From positions 1,798,001 through 1,862,000 of the forward strand of contig CAVVZJ010000001.1 of NCBI GenBank assembly GCA_963752755.1: a DNA stretch of 64,000 nucleotides, written 5' to 3'. The notes beneath the pieces were generated by a model. The model did no database searches and was not told the DNA's origin. It saw only the letters and a program-made list of their open reading frames with translations. Made by a program: the position numbers and the translations under genes. This document shows, piece by piece, positions 50,984 through 59,170 of this stretch (positions are counted from its first letter, which is position 1; every line of letters begins with the position of its first letter). This DNA comes from CAVVZJ01 sp963752755. Lineage in GTDB: Bacteria > Planctomycetota > Planctomycetia > Isosphaerales > Isosphaeraceae.

Positions 50984-51283
50984 TCACGCGGTTTCCGGCT
51001 TACGTCCAAGGTCGATCCGGTCGAGCAGGCAGGCACAGTACGCATCGACGGGGACATTCGTCTTGCCGAACGGGTTCGCCGCCTCGCGGCCCTCGCTCAG
51101 TCCGATCAAGGAACCCGGCCCGGCGCCCAGCTCGTCGAACGCGATCACCTCGTCACCACGCACGGAATCGCCCTCCAGCAAGGCTGCCCGCGGCATTGGC
51201 AGCACGACGAGCAACCGGGGGTTCTTGAGGCTGGGATGCCGCCGGGAGAGCGTCACCCGGCCGATGACCTCGGCGATCCGCAT
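50984..51283 (-). CDS. BMC-P (EutN/CcmL-type) vertex protein 1
   Basis: A 99-residue pentameric shell vertex protein: M-R-I-A-E-V-I-G-R-V-T-L-S...H-P-S-L, L-L-V-V-L-P, D-E-L-G-A-G-P-G-S-L-I-G-L-S-E-G and V-D-A-Y-C-A-C-L-L-D are the standard EutN/CcmL features. BMC-P proteins cap the twelve corners of the icosahedral shell. The start at 51283 begins directly at the domain. The upstream RpiB-like frame overlaps this gene by 131 bp, which suggests a frame break at the end of that gene. Confidence 0.92.
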   Translation of the reverse strand: MRIAEVIGRVTLSRRHPSLKNPRLLVVLPMPRAALLEGDSVRGDEVIAFDELGAGPGSLIGLSEGREAANPFGKTNVPVDAYCACLLDRIDLGRKPETA

Positions 51284-51956
51284 TCGCTTCCACTCCGGCC
51301 GACCCCGCCGTGTCGAGCCAGGCCGGAGCGGCCGGAGGCCCGAAGCGTCGGAAGGTGGCAAACAGGTTCTTCAACGCGAAGATCGACATCCCCGGCGTCT
51401 CGACCACCAGCATGTTCGTCCCCAGCGACCGCACCGCCCGCGCCACGCTCTCCGCGTCGATCCCCTGAGCGGCCCGAATGCCTGGAACCTGATTTGACTG
51501 CCAGGCGACGACCGCCGCCTCGTCCGTCAATACCACGGCTCCGCGATCCTCATCGGACTTGATCCATCGAATAGCGTTCATAGGATCATCTCCGAGGTCG
51601 TGCCATGTCTCCGGCTGCTGGAGCAGAAGGCACTTCAAGGAGTCAATCGTCCCCCCCTCCGCGTGTGTCACGAATCCCCATTCCCCTTCGCGAGCCGACC
51701 GGGCGATCGCACCGATCGAAACCCATTGAATCGCGATGCCTTGATGCTTCAGATAATCGCGGGCAAGCGGTGTGACAATTGTGTCCGGTGCGATCCGGAT
51801 GGGTCGGCCGCGGGATGCCAGGATCTCCGCCTGTTGAAGCGAGAGGAGTCGTCCGGCGAACGGCGGCTCGGACTGCTCGCGGCGCGACGCGGCGAACATC
51901 GCGGAGAGCACGGCACGGACCGCGGATTCCACCTCCTCGATCGTGGGCGGCCTCAT
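51153..51956 (-). CDS. BMC-associated RpiB-like protein with N-terminal cargo helix
   Basis: From the ATG at 51956 (overlapping the BMC-P 2 stop as ATGA) the protein opens with P-T-I-E-E-V-E-S-A-V-R-A-V-L-S-A-M-F, the same amphipathic pattern as the encapsulation helices of the aldolase, PduL and the aldehyde dehydrogenase in this operon. A segment I-R-I-A-P-D-T-I-V-T-P-L-A follows, then a region resembling ribose-5-phosphate isomerase B/LacA (A-V-V-L-T-D-E-A, N-Q-V-P-G-I-R-A-A-Q-G-I-D-A-E-S-V-A, L-G-T-N-M-L-V-V-E). It may be a sugar-phosphate isomerase inside the shell; activity is unproven. The last 40 or so residues lie over BMC-P 1 in another frame and are probably not natural. Confidence 0.65.
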   Translation of the reverse strand: MRPPTIEEVESAVRAVLSAMFAASRREQSEPPFAGRLLSLQQAEILASRGRPIRIAPDTIVTPLARDYLKHQGIAIQWVSIGAIARSAREGEWGFVTHAEGGTIDSLKCLLLQQPETWHDLGDDPMNAIRWIKSDEDRGAVVLTDEAAVVAWQSNQVPGIRAAQGIDAESVARAVRSLGTNMLVVETPGMSIFALKNLFATFRRFGPPAAPAWLDTAGSAGVEANADRRGHRPGDALPAASQPQEPPVARRAANAAGSLAGGRFRAW

Positions 51957-52207
51957 GAGTCGGGAATTCCCATCACGCTCCATCGGCCGGGCGTGTCGCG
52001 GCCAAGGAGTTCCTGCAAGGCGCGGCCGTCGTTGGTCAAAACCACACCATCACCGCGGCGGGCTCCCAGGCGATCGAACACCAGGATCGGCTCGCCGTCG
52101 GGCCGGCCGTCGGCCGTTTCCAGCTGGACGACCAGCAGCCGCTCACCCCGGAAGGTCGGGTGCTTCACGGTTGCCGTCGCATTGCCGAGAACGTGGCCGA
52201 GTTGCAT
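51953..52207 (-). CDS. BMC-P (EutN/CcmL-type) vertex protein 2
   Basis: An 84-residue shell vertex protein starting M-Q-L-G-H-V-L-G-N-A-T-A-T-V-K-H-P-T-F-R, with L-L-V-V-Q-L, V-F-D-R-L-G-A-R-R-G-D-G-V-V-L-T-N-D-G and the ending V-M-G-I-P-D. Compared with BMC-P 1 and 3 it has a short, acidic C-terminus. Its stop overlaps the RpiB-like start by 4 bases. Confidence 0.92.
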   Translation of the reverse strand: MQLGHVLGNATATVKHPTFRGERLLVVQLETADGRPDGEPILVFDRLGARRGDGVVLTNDGRALQELLGRDTPGRWSVMGIPDS

Positions 52208-52234
52208 GAGAACCTCATAGTTTTGTCAACCCAT

Positions 52235-53658
52235 TCAGATAAAACGCATGCTGCCAACGATCGCGGTGCGTCGCTGGCGGGCGAACGTCAAGGGCGTGGT
52301 CACGCCCTCGCCGGTCGGTCCGGCGATGGAGAAGGAGGGAACCCCTTCGCCACCGAGAGCGGCGGTGCTGGGGCCGTTGATGGCGAAGATGGTGCAGTCC
52401 ATCACGCGGCCCATCTTCTGCATCACGCCCGTGTCGCGCGAGTGGAGAACGGCCGTGTGGCCGTAACCATGCTCCGACTTCCGGGCCAGATCGATCGCGC
52501 GGTCCACATTCGGCACGCGGACAAAAGGAATGAACGGCATCATCTGCTCATTTTCCACAAACGGGTGGTCTTCCCCCGTCTCGCCGAAGAGGATCTGAGT
52601 CCCCTTCGGAACCTCGACGCCCGCGAACCGGCCGAGCACGGCGGGGTCCTTGCCGATGAGATCCTTGTTGAGATGGAGCTTGCCGTCATCCCCCTTTACG
52701 AATGCCGCGCGGGTGAGGGCGTCGATCTGCTGCGGCTGGAGCCGGAAGCCGCCGGAGCGGGCCACGGCGTCCATCAGTTTCTCGAAGATGTCGGCCACGG
52801 CGAAGACCTGCTTCTCGCCGATGCAGAGCAGATTGTTGTCGAACGCGGCGCCTTCGACGATCGCCCTCGCAGCGTTCTCCAGGCAGGCTGTCGCATCGAC
52901 GACGACCGGCGGATTGCCGGGCCCGGCCACGATCGCACGCCGCTTGCTCCCGAGTGCCGCGCGGGCCACAGCAGGACCGCCTGTGACGACCAAAAGCTTG
53001 ATTCCCCGATGCTCGAAGAGTTGCTGGGCGGATTCGAGTGTAGGCGTCTCGATGATCGTGAGCAGGTTGTCGATCCCGATTTCCTTCGCGATCGCCCGGT
53101 TGAACCGACGCACCCCTTCGGCCGCGATCCGGGCGCCGGAGGGGTGCGGCGTTGAAGACGACAGTGTTGCCGGCGGCAAGCATGTTGATGGCGTTGCCGG
53201 CGAGGGTGGGGAGGCTGTGGGTGACGGGCGTGATGGCGCCGATCACGCCGAAGGGGGCGTAGTCGGTGAGCGTCAGGCCGCCATCGCCGGAGGCGTTGTC
53301 GGTGCGGAGGTACTCCACGCCGGGGATCGCGGGGATCGTGACGTTCAGCTTCGCGATCTTGTGATCGAGCCGGCCGATCTGGGTCTCTTCGAGTTCCTGG
53401 CGACCGAGTTCCTCAGCCTGCTCGAAGCAGATCCGCTTGATGAGCTGGATGGCACGGTCGCGGTCGCGGAGCGGTCGGCGGCGGAAGGCTTGAAAGGCCG
53501 ACTCGGCGGCGGCGACGGCGGCCTCGATGGTTGAAAAGATGCCGTCCTGGCCGCCGAAGGAGGGCCGGGCGTGCGCCGTTGCCTCCACTGGGCGACGGGC
53601 CCATCTGGCTGAGGACTTGCTGGACGACGTTGCGGATCAGTTCTTCGGTCATCTGCAT
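52235..53658 (-). pseudogene. pduP: BMC CoA-acylating aldehyde dehydrogenase (PduP-like), two frame breaks
   Basis: This enzyme oxidises an aldehyde with NAD and CoA to acyl-CoA, here most likely lactaldehyde to lactyl-CoA. From the ATG at 53658 it begins with the encapsulation helix T-E-E-L-I-R-N-V-V-Q-Q-V-L-S-Q-M and a Gly/Ser/Pro linker. A slip near 53590 leads to the ALDH fold (G-V-I-G-A-I-T-P-V-T-H, N-A-I-N-M-L-A-A-G-N-T-V-V-F-N), another near 53150 to L-L-V-V-T-G-G-P, the catalytic Cys in D-N-N-L-L-C-I-G-E-K, and the C-terminus at 52235. All functional residues are present. It sits between vertex proteins 2 and 3. Confidence 0.88.
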
Positions 53659-53723
53659 GGGAGGTGCCGCCCGTTGAGCCTTGGGGGATCGTTCGGTCCA
53701 GAGAGTTTCCGGATCGTCGCGAA

Positions 53724-54041
53724 TCAAATGGCCTCACGTGTTGAGAAAATTACCTGTCCCTCGACATCCACTGTGTCCACCAGGCCGATCACCACGGCGT
53801 CGATCGGCAGCTTTTCCGTCTCCGGCGTTAGCCGCGCACTCGAACCCTGGCAGACCAGGACCATCTCACCCACCCCCGCGCCGAGCGTATCGACCACGAC
53901 GAACGTGCGGCCGGTCGGCACGAGCCGGTCGCGGCCTTTCTCGTCCACGCGGTACGGCTCGACGGTGAGCAGCTTGTGGCCGGTCATCGAGGCCACCTTC
54001 TGGGTGGCGACCACGGTACCGGTCACTCGGGCGACGAACAT
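53724..54041 (-). CDS. BMC-P (EutN/CcmL-type) vertex protein 3
   Basis: A 105-residue vertex protein: M-F-V-A-R-V-T-G-T-V-V-A-T-Q-K, K-L-L-T-V-E-P-Y-R-V, V-V-V-D-T-L-G-A-G-V-G-E-M-V-L-V-C-Q-G-S-S-A-R and P-I-D-A-V-V-I-G-L-V-D. It is the longest and most EutN-like of the three and is intact. Three BMC-P genes are usual in planctomycete-type BMC loci. Confidence 0.93.
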   Translation of the reverse strand: MFVARVTGTVVATQKVASMTGHKLLTVEPYRVDEKGRDRLVPTGRTFVVVDTLGAGVGEMVLVCQGSSARLTPETEKLPIDAVVIGLVDTVDVEGQVIFSTREAI

Positions 54042-54106
54042 CGGGAGCTCCGGATCGCGACGCAGGATGGTAAACGGAGAATCGCTTGTCTTGTTGAACG
54101 ATACAT

Positions 54107-55311
54107 TTAGGAACCAGCATGGCCCGACAGCAGGTCGCGGGCCTGGCGGGCGACGACGATTTCCTCATTCGTGGGTACGGTCCAGACCTGAACCCGGGAA
54201 GCGTCGGTCGAGACGACGGCCTCGCCGCGAGCCTCACGGTTCTTGACCGGGTCGAGCGCGATGCCGAACCAGCCAAGATCGCGGAAGACGCCGCTCCGGA
54301 TGCGGGTCGAGTTCTCGCCGATGCCGCCGGTGAAGACGATCGCGTCGGCGCCGCCCAGCTCGACGAGGTAGGCGCCGAGGAAGTGGCGGATCGAGCCGAC
54401 GAAGACGTCGATCGCGAGCCGGGCGCGGGCATCGCCGGATTCGGCCGCGGCCTCGATGTCGCGGAGGTCGCGGCCCGAGCCGCTCGAGCCCTTCGAGGCC
54501 GGACTTGGTGGCGAGGATTTCGAGGATCTGATCGAGGTTGAGGTCGGTCTCTTGCAGCAGGGCAGGAATGGCGAAGACGTCGAAGTCGCCGACGCGGTTG
54601 TTGTGCGGCAGGCCGCTCTGGGGGCTCATGCCGAGGCTGCAAGCGACGGACTGGCCGTTGCGAATGGCACAAAGCGAGGAGCTGCCGCCGAGGTGGCAGG
54701 AGATGACCTTGATGTCCTCGCGACCGAGGAGCTCGGCGGTGCGGCCGGCGATGTAGCGGTGGCTGGCGCCGTGGAAGCCCCAGCGGCGGATGCCGTGCTT
54801 GGTGGCCCACTCGTCGGGCACGGCGTAGCGCTGGTTGGATTCGGGGATGGTGCGGTGAAAACCTGTCTCGAACGCCGCCACAAGTGGGATCTGGGGGAAG
54901 CGGTCGGCGAGGGTCCGCATCGCGGCGACGTAGGGCGGGTTGTGGGCGGGAGTGACGGCGTTGTACTGCTCCATCGCGTCGAGCACGGCGGCATCAACGC
55001 GATGGACGCCCGTCAAGGCCCGAGCATGCACGGCCTTGAAGCCGATGGCGGCGACCTCATCCGCCGGCGCCGATCACGCCGATGCCGGGGCTGGTGAGCT
55101 GGTCGAGGCAGATCTGCACCGCGGCCCCGTGGTCGGGGACGGGCAGGACCTCCTCGGCCACCCCGGTATCGGACTGGTAGCCGACTTTCGCCTCGTTCGA
55201 ACCGATCCGCTCGACGCCGCCGCGAGCGAGCAAGGGCTCGGACGGATCGCCGAGGTCGTAGAGCCGGTACTTGAAGCTCGTGCTGCCGAGGTTGGCGACG
55301 AGGATCTTCAT
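54107..55311 (-). pseudogene. ackA: BMC-associated acetate/propionate-type kinase, two frame breaks
   Basis: The enzyme converts acyl phosphate plus ADP to acid plus ATP, here probably lactyl-phosphate to lactate. The N-terminus V-A-N-L-G-S-T-S-F-K-Y is the family phosphate-binding start. After a slip near 55070 come V-H-A-R, A-A-F-E-T-G-F-H, W-G-F-H-G-A-S-H-R-Y, C-H-L-G-G-S-S-S-L and S-P-Q-S-G-L-P, and after a second near 54505 V-F-T-G-G-I-G-E-N-S-T-R-I-R and P-T-N-E-E-I-V-V-A-R, ending at 54107. All motifs are present. It has no obvious encapsulation helix. Confidence 0.9.
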
Positions 55312-55335
55312 GGGTCAACGCCGCTCCTTGGAAAC

Positions 55336-55609
55336 TCAACCGGCGAAGGCCGCGACGACCGCCGCCGTCGGCCGGGGGATGACATGGGCCGCGCTTAAGT
55401 TCGCCGATGCGGCTGGCGGCCTCCGCGCCCGCCTCGACGGCGGCGCGGACGCTGCTCACGTCGCCGCGAACCATCACGCTCACCACGCCGCCGTCCAGCT
55501 TGATGACCGAGCTGGCCAGCTCGACGTTGGCGGCCTTGAGCATCGCATCGACCGCATCGATCAGGCCGACCAGACCCAGCGTCTCGATCAGGCCAAGGGC
55601 GCCGTTCAT
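55336..55609 (-). pseudogene. BMC-H hexameric shell protein 1, frame-broken near the C-terminus
   Basis: The shell protein starts A-L-G-L-I-E-T-L-G-L-V-G-L-I-D-A-V-D-A-M-L-K-A-A, a classic BMC-H fold. The pore-loop region reads K-L-D-G-G-V, with an Asp and two Gly, unlike V-G-G-G-F in BMC-H 2 and V-G-S-G-L in BMC-H 3. G-D-V-S-S-V-R-A-A-V-E-A-G-A follows. One extra base near 55397 throws the last part (H-V-I-P-R-P, ending F-A-G at 55336) out of frame; without it the protein has about 90 residues. Confidence 0.88.
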
Positions 55610-55641
55610 GGGAGGGGTCCTTTGTCAGTGGTCACTGGTCC

Positions 55642-55697
55642 TTAGTCATTAGTCAAAAGCCAAGATCTCCGGCCATCAGTAGTTCACTAATGACTAA
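55642..55697 (-). repeat. hairpin between BMC-H genes 1 and 2
   Basis: TTAGTCATTAGT (55642-55653) is the exact inverse of ACTAATGACTAA (55686-55697), giving a 12-bp AT-rich stem with a 32-base loop. It lies in the 109-bp gap between shell genes that are otherwise nearly contiguous, so it may be an mRNA processing or partial-termination signal. The right arm is followed by further ATGATYAATGA-type repeats. Confidence 0.6.
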
Positions 55698-55718
55698 TGA
55701 TCAATGATTAATGACCCT

Positions 55719-56045
55719 TTAGCCGAGATAAGTGGCGACGACGGCCGGGTCCGGCCTCGGGATGACGTGGGCGCTGACCAGCTCGCCGATGCGGCTGGCG
55801 GCCTCGGCACCGGCCTCGACGGCGGCGCGGACGCTGCCGACGTCGCCGCGGACGAGAGTCGTGACGAAGCCGCCGCCGACCTGGACGCGGCCGGCGAGGG
55901 TCACGTTGGCGGCCTTGAGCATGGCGTCGGTCGCCTCGATCACGCCGACGAGGCCCTTGGTCTCGATCAGGCCGAGGGCCTCGCCCGCGAAGCCGTTGGA
56001 GGCGGAGGAGGAACGCTGTCCGCGCTGGGTGGTTGTGGTGGCCAT
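55719..56045 (-). CDS. BMC-H hexameric shell protein 2
   Basis: A 108-residue BMC-H with an extra Thr/Gln/Ser-rich N-terminus of 20 residues before A-L-G-L-I-E-T-K-G-L-V-G-V-I-E-A-T-D. The pore-loop region is V-G-G-G-F; G-D-V-G-S-V-R-A-A-V-E-A-G-A and H-V-I-P-R-P complete the fold. Hexamers of this type tile the shell facets. The start lies 4 bp after the BMC-H 3 stop. Confidence 0.95.
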   Translation of the reverse strand: MATTTTQRGQRSSSASNGFAGEALGLIETKGLVGVIEATDAMLKAANVTLAGRVQVGGGFVTTLVRGDVGSVRAAVEAGAEAASRIGELVSAHVIPRPDPAVVATYLG

Positions 56046-56049
56046 GATG

Positions 56050-56376
56050 TCAGGCTCCGTCGTTCTTGCCAGAGGGGGCGGCCTGGGCCTTCTTGGCGAA
56101 CGTCAGGACGCCGCCGAGTTCCTCGTGGGGCCGGGGGATGACCTGGACGCTGACGACCTCGCCGATCCGGCTGGCCGCCGCGGCGCCGGCATCGACGGCC
56201 GCCTTGACCGCGGCCACGTCGCCGGCCACGAAGGCCGTGACCAGGCCGCTGCCGACCTTGTCCCAGCCGACCAGCTCGACGTTGGCGGCCTTGAGCATCG
56301 CGTCGCTGGCTTCGACCAGGGCGACGAAGCCCTTCGTTTCGATCATTCCGAGTGCTTCAAGATTCGCGGAGGCCAT
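56050..56376 (-). CDS. BMC-H hexameric shell protein 3
   Basis: A 108-residue BMC-H beginning A-L-G-M-I-E-T-K-G-F-V-A-L-V-E-A-S-D, pore-loop region V-G-S-G-L as in PduA-like proteins, then G-D-V-A-A-V-K-A-A-V-D-A-G-A and Q-V-I-P-R-P. A C-terminal extension of about 20 residues (E-E-L-G-G-V-L-T-F-A-K-K) follows the core. It is the first shell gene after pduL and is intact. Confidence 0.95.
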   Translation of the reverse strand: MASANLEALGMIETKGFVALVEASDAMLKAANVELVGWDKVGSGLVTAFVAGDVAAVKAAVDAGAAAASRIGEVVSVQVIPRPHEELGGVLTFAKKAQAAPSGKNDGA

Positions 56377-56441
56377 ACTGTTCTCCCCGATCGTTCGATC
56401 CGGGCGTGGCGATCACGCCCCGTCAATGGTTGAAGAGTCTT

Positions 56442-57131
56442 TCACGAAGGCGACTTCTGGAGCGTGACCCGGCTCGCGTGCGGCAGGTCGCAGGCGTTGG
56501 CTTCATCCGTGTCGATGTGGACTTCCAGCTTCCAGTCCGGATGGACTCGCACGAGCAGCCCTTTGAGGACCGAGGGGCAGGGGCCTTCGACGTTCAGGTC
56601 CATCCGGTCGAGGTGCTTGACACCGTAATACTCGGCATCGCGAGGCCCCATGTGGACGTGGCGTTCGGCCCGGATGACCCCTTTCTCCAGCACGAGCGAC
56701 CCTTTCGGGCCGACGAGCAGGCAGCCGGGCGTCCCCTCGATGTCGCCCGAGAGGCGCACGGGCAGGTCGAGGCCGAGGCTGATGGCGTCGGTGAAAGACA
56801 GCTCGACCTGGCTGAACTTGCGGCAGGGGCCGAGGATGCGGACCCCGGGAATCATCCGCTGCCGAGGACCGACGACGGCGACCGTCTCGTTGGAGGCGAA
56901 GTCGGTGGCCTGGTAGAGCCGCTTCATCTCGGTGAGCTGGTAGCCAGGCCCGAACAGAACATCGACATGTTCTTGTGTCAGATGGACATGACGCGCCGAG
57001 ATGTTCACGACGACGTTGGGCCGGTAGCCGTCGGCCCCGGCGCGGCCGTTACCGGCGGCCCCGCCGAGCTGGGCGAGGAGGACCGAACGGACGAGATGTT
57101 CGACCTGTTCGCGGCTGGCAATCGCACTCAT
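56442..57131 (-). CDS. pduL: PduL-type phosphate acyltransferase with cargo helix
   Basis: The 229-residue enzyme exchanges CoA for phosphate on the acyl-CoA made by the aldehyde dehydrogenase, regenerating CoA inside the compartment. The N-terminus S-R-E-Q-V-E-H-L-V-R-S-V-L-L-A-Q-L is an encapsulation helix followed by a Gly-rich linker. The two half-domains carry the zinc motifs S-A-R-H-V-H-L and A-E-R-H-V-H-M-G-P, with the F-S-Q-V-E-L-S and G-D-I-E-G-T-P-G-C signatures. The start ATG at 57131 overlaps the regulator stop by 4 bases and has GGAG directly upstream. Intact. Confidence 0.95.
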   Translation of the reverse strand: MSAIASREQVEHLVRSVLLAQLGGAAGNGRAGADGYRPNVVVNISARHVHLTQEHVDVLFGPGYQLTEMKRLYQATDFASNETVAVVGPRQRMIPGVRILGPCRKFSQVELSFTDAISLGLDLPVRLSGDIEGTPGCLLVGPKGSLVLEKGVIRAERHVHMGPRDAEYYGVKHLDRMDLNVEGPCPSVLKGLLVRVHPDWKLEVHIDTDEANACDLPHASRVTLQKSPS

Positions 57132-57957
57132 GCTCCGGACCTCAACTGCGGTTTCTCTCTCGTACCGTTGGCCGACCCGTCCTCCGAGGCGTCGGCCATC
57201 GGAGCCACATGGATCGCGACGCCAGCGGCGTCGAACAGCTCGCGGAAGGCGTCGGACAAGGCGGGATCGACGACCAGGCGTTGCACCTCGTCGAGCCCGC
57301 AGAGCCGCGACAGCGAGAGCTTGCCGAACTTGGAGTGGTCGGCGAGCAGGAGGACCTCCTGCCCGCACTGCATCATCTGGCGCTCGGTCTCGACGAGCAG
57401 GGAGTTGGAGTTGTACACCCCCTCGGCCACGATCCCGCCGGCGCCCATCATGACCTTGTGGACGCGAATCCCGTGCATGGTGGCGATCGCGATCGGACCC
57501 ATCGCGACGCCGGTCCGGGGATAGACATAGCCGCCGATCAGGATCAGGTCGGTGTCCTTGTCGGGGGCGACAAGCTGGGCGATCGGCAGGCTGTTGGTGA
57601 CGATCTGGACGGGACGGCCGACGAGCATGCGGGCGACCTCCAGGGTCGTCGTGCCGCCGTCGAGGAGGACCGTATCTCCGTCCTGCGACCAAGGCCGCGG
57701 CGGCCCGGCCGATGGCTCGCTTCTCGCGGGACATGGTCGTGGCCCGCTCGTCGAGCGCCGGCATCGAGCGGACCTCGCCCGTGCAAACGGCTCCACCGTG
57801 GGTCCGCTTGATCGAGCCCGCCTGGTCGAGGGCTTCGAGGTCGCGGCGGACGGTGCTCTCCGAGACGTTCAAGCGACGCCACGAGATCTTCCAGCGTGGC
57901 AAAGCCGCGCTGGTTGATGAGGTCGAGGAGCTGGCGTCGACGAGTCTCGACAAGCAT
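57128..57957 (-). pseudogene. DeoR-family transcriptional regulator of the BMC operon, two frame breaks
   Basis: The first gene of the operon. From the ATG at 57957: R-R-R-Q-L-L-D-L-I-N-Q-R-G (helix 1 of the DeoR HTH), then after a slip near 57876 V-S-E-S-T-V-R-R-D-L-E-A-L (recognition helix) and T-H-G-G-A-V, and after a second near 57688 the effector domain D-G-D-T-V-L-L-D-G-G-T-T-T-L-E, I-V-T-N-S-L, L-I-G-G, D-H-S-K-F-G-K-L. DeoR regulators bind a phosphorylated sugar intermediate; here fuculose-1-P or a related compound is a reasonable guess. It probably represses its own operon through sites upstream of 57957. Confidence 0.85.
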
Positions 57958-58044
57958 GGTCGTCCGGTTGTTGATCGAATTCTCGCACGAACAGTCGCCT
58001 TAGTTTCCAGCACAGAGCGAGTTCCGTCAAGAACCTACCAGAAA

Positions 58045-58056
58045 ATTTCACGAAAT
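58045..58056. promoter_or_regulatory. candidate operator in the divergent BMC operon/mutM region
   Basis: ATTTCACGAAAT is an ATTTC-NN-GAAAT palindrome lying about 90 bp before the DeoR-type start and 100 bp before mutM, in an AT-richer stretch. A TTGACG on the minus strand near 58022-58027 could be part of the operon promoter. No second copy was found nearby, so assignment to DeoR is an inference from position. Confidence 0.4.
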
Positions 58057-58156
58057 GGCTGTTTTGCGATCGATTCCGAGCCCGATCTTGAAAGATTGGC
58101 GAACTGATGGGGTTATTCGTAGAATGTCCCCGGGAGTTGAGGGAGGATCGCCGCCG

Positions 58157-59068
58157 ATGCCGGAGCTGCCCGAGGTGGAGACGATGGTGCGGGGTTTGCG
58201 GCCGGCGATGGCCGGGCGGACGATTCGCGCCGTGAAGGTGGTCGACCCGTTCTTGCTTGATCAGTGCACGTCCGGGCAGTTTGAGAAGCAGACGCGGGGG
58301 GCGGTTGTCGGCTCGGTGGGACGTCGAGGCAAATGGGTCGTGATCGGCCTGGAAGCCGACCGGGGGATCATCGTCATTCAGCCGAGGATGACTGGAGGGT
58401 TCTGGCTGGTCGCCCCACCGAGCGAAGACCATGTGCGCCTGACGTTCGAGATCGGCGGAACCGGCCAGATCATCTGGTTTTGCGATACGCGACGGCTGGG
58501 CCGGATCGCCTGGTACCCGGATGAGGCGGCGGCGGACCGGGCGTTTGTCCGGTCGCATGGACCCGACGCGCTGGAGGTCAGCCGGGAGGAGCTGACAGCG
58601 GGCCTGTCGAGGACGCGGCGTGCGATCAAGCCGACTTTGATGGATCAGAAGGTGCTGGCCGGGGTCGGCAACATCTACGCCGATGAGATTCTCTTCCGGG
58701 CGCGGGTGCATCCGTTGAGGGCGGCGGCGAGCCTTTCGGCCCGGGAGGTCGGGCGGATTCACGAGGCGATCGGGACGGTGCTGGCCGAGGCGATCGAGGC
58801 GGAGGGGTCGAGCTTCGATGCGGGGTACCGGACCGTGCTCGGGCTGGAAGGGGGATTCCTGGCGAGCAACGCGATGTACGGGCGGGGTGGCGAACCTTGC
58901 CCGTGTTGCGGCGGACCGATCACGAAGGCGTACCTGACGGGTTTGCTGAACCGTCCGTCGCACTTCTGTCCGAAGTGTCAGCCACCAGAGGGGAAGCGGC
59001 AAGCTGCCGGCGCCCGGGGGCGGGCTCGAGGTCCGTCTGGCCGGCCGGGGGACGATCGGGTAGAGTGA
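58157..59068 (+). CDS. mutM: formamidopyrimidine-DNA glycosylase
   Basis: The 303-residue base-excision enzyme removes 8-oxoguanine and formamidopyrimidines. After the start Met it has the obligatory P-E-L-P-E-V-E-T with the catalytic Pro2 and Glu3, the Lys in G-R-R-G-K-W, R-M-T-G-G-F, G-V-G-N-I-Y-A-D-E with its helix-two-turn-helix, and a C-terminal zinc finger C-P-C-C...C-P-K-C. About 25 Gly/Arg-rich residues extend past the finger. The ATG at 58157 (GGGAGG upstream) is fixed by the Pro2 requirement. It diverges from the BMC operon. Confidence 0.97.
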   Translation: MPELPEVETMVRGLRPAMAGRTIRAVKVVDPFLLDQCTSGQFEKQTRGAVVGSVGRRGKWVVIGLEADRGIIVIQPRMTGGFWLVAPPSEDHVRLTFEIGGTGQIIWFCDTRRLGRIAWYPDEAAADRAFVRSHGPDALEVSREELTAGLSRTRRAIKPTLMDQKVLAGVGNIYADEILFRARVHPLRAAASLSAREVGRIHEAIGTVLAEAIEAEGSSFDAGYRTVLGLEGGFLASNAMYGRGGEPCPCCGGPITKAYLTGLLNRPSHFCPKCQPPEGKRQAAGARGRARGPSGRPGDDRVE

Positions 59069-59170
59069 GGGCCGAGCACCTCGCGGAAGCCGAGCCCGTT
59101 GGAAGCGTCCTGTCACGCGGCTCGCGACGTCCGCTCGCGTCCCGGCCGCCTCCGCCCGGGAGGGTCGCCC

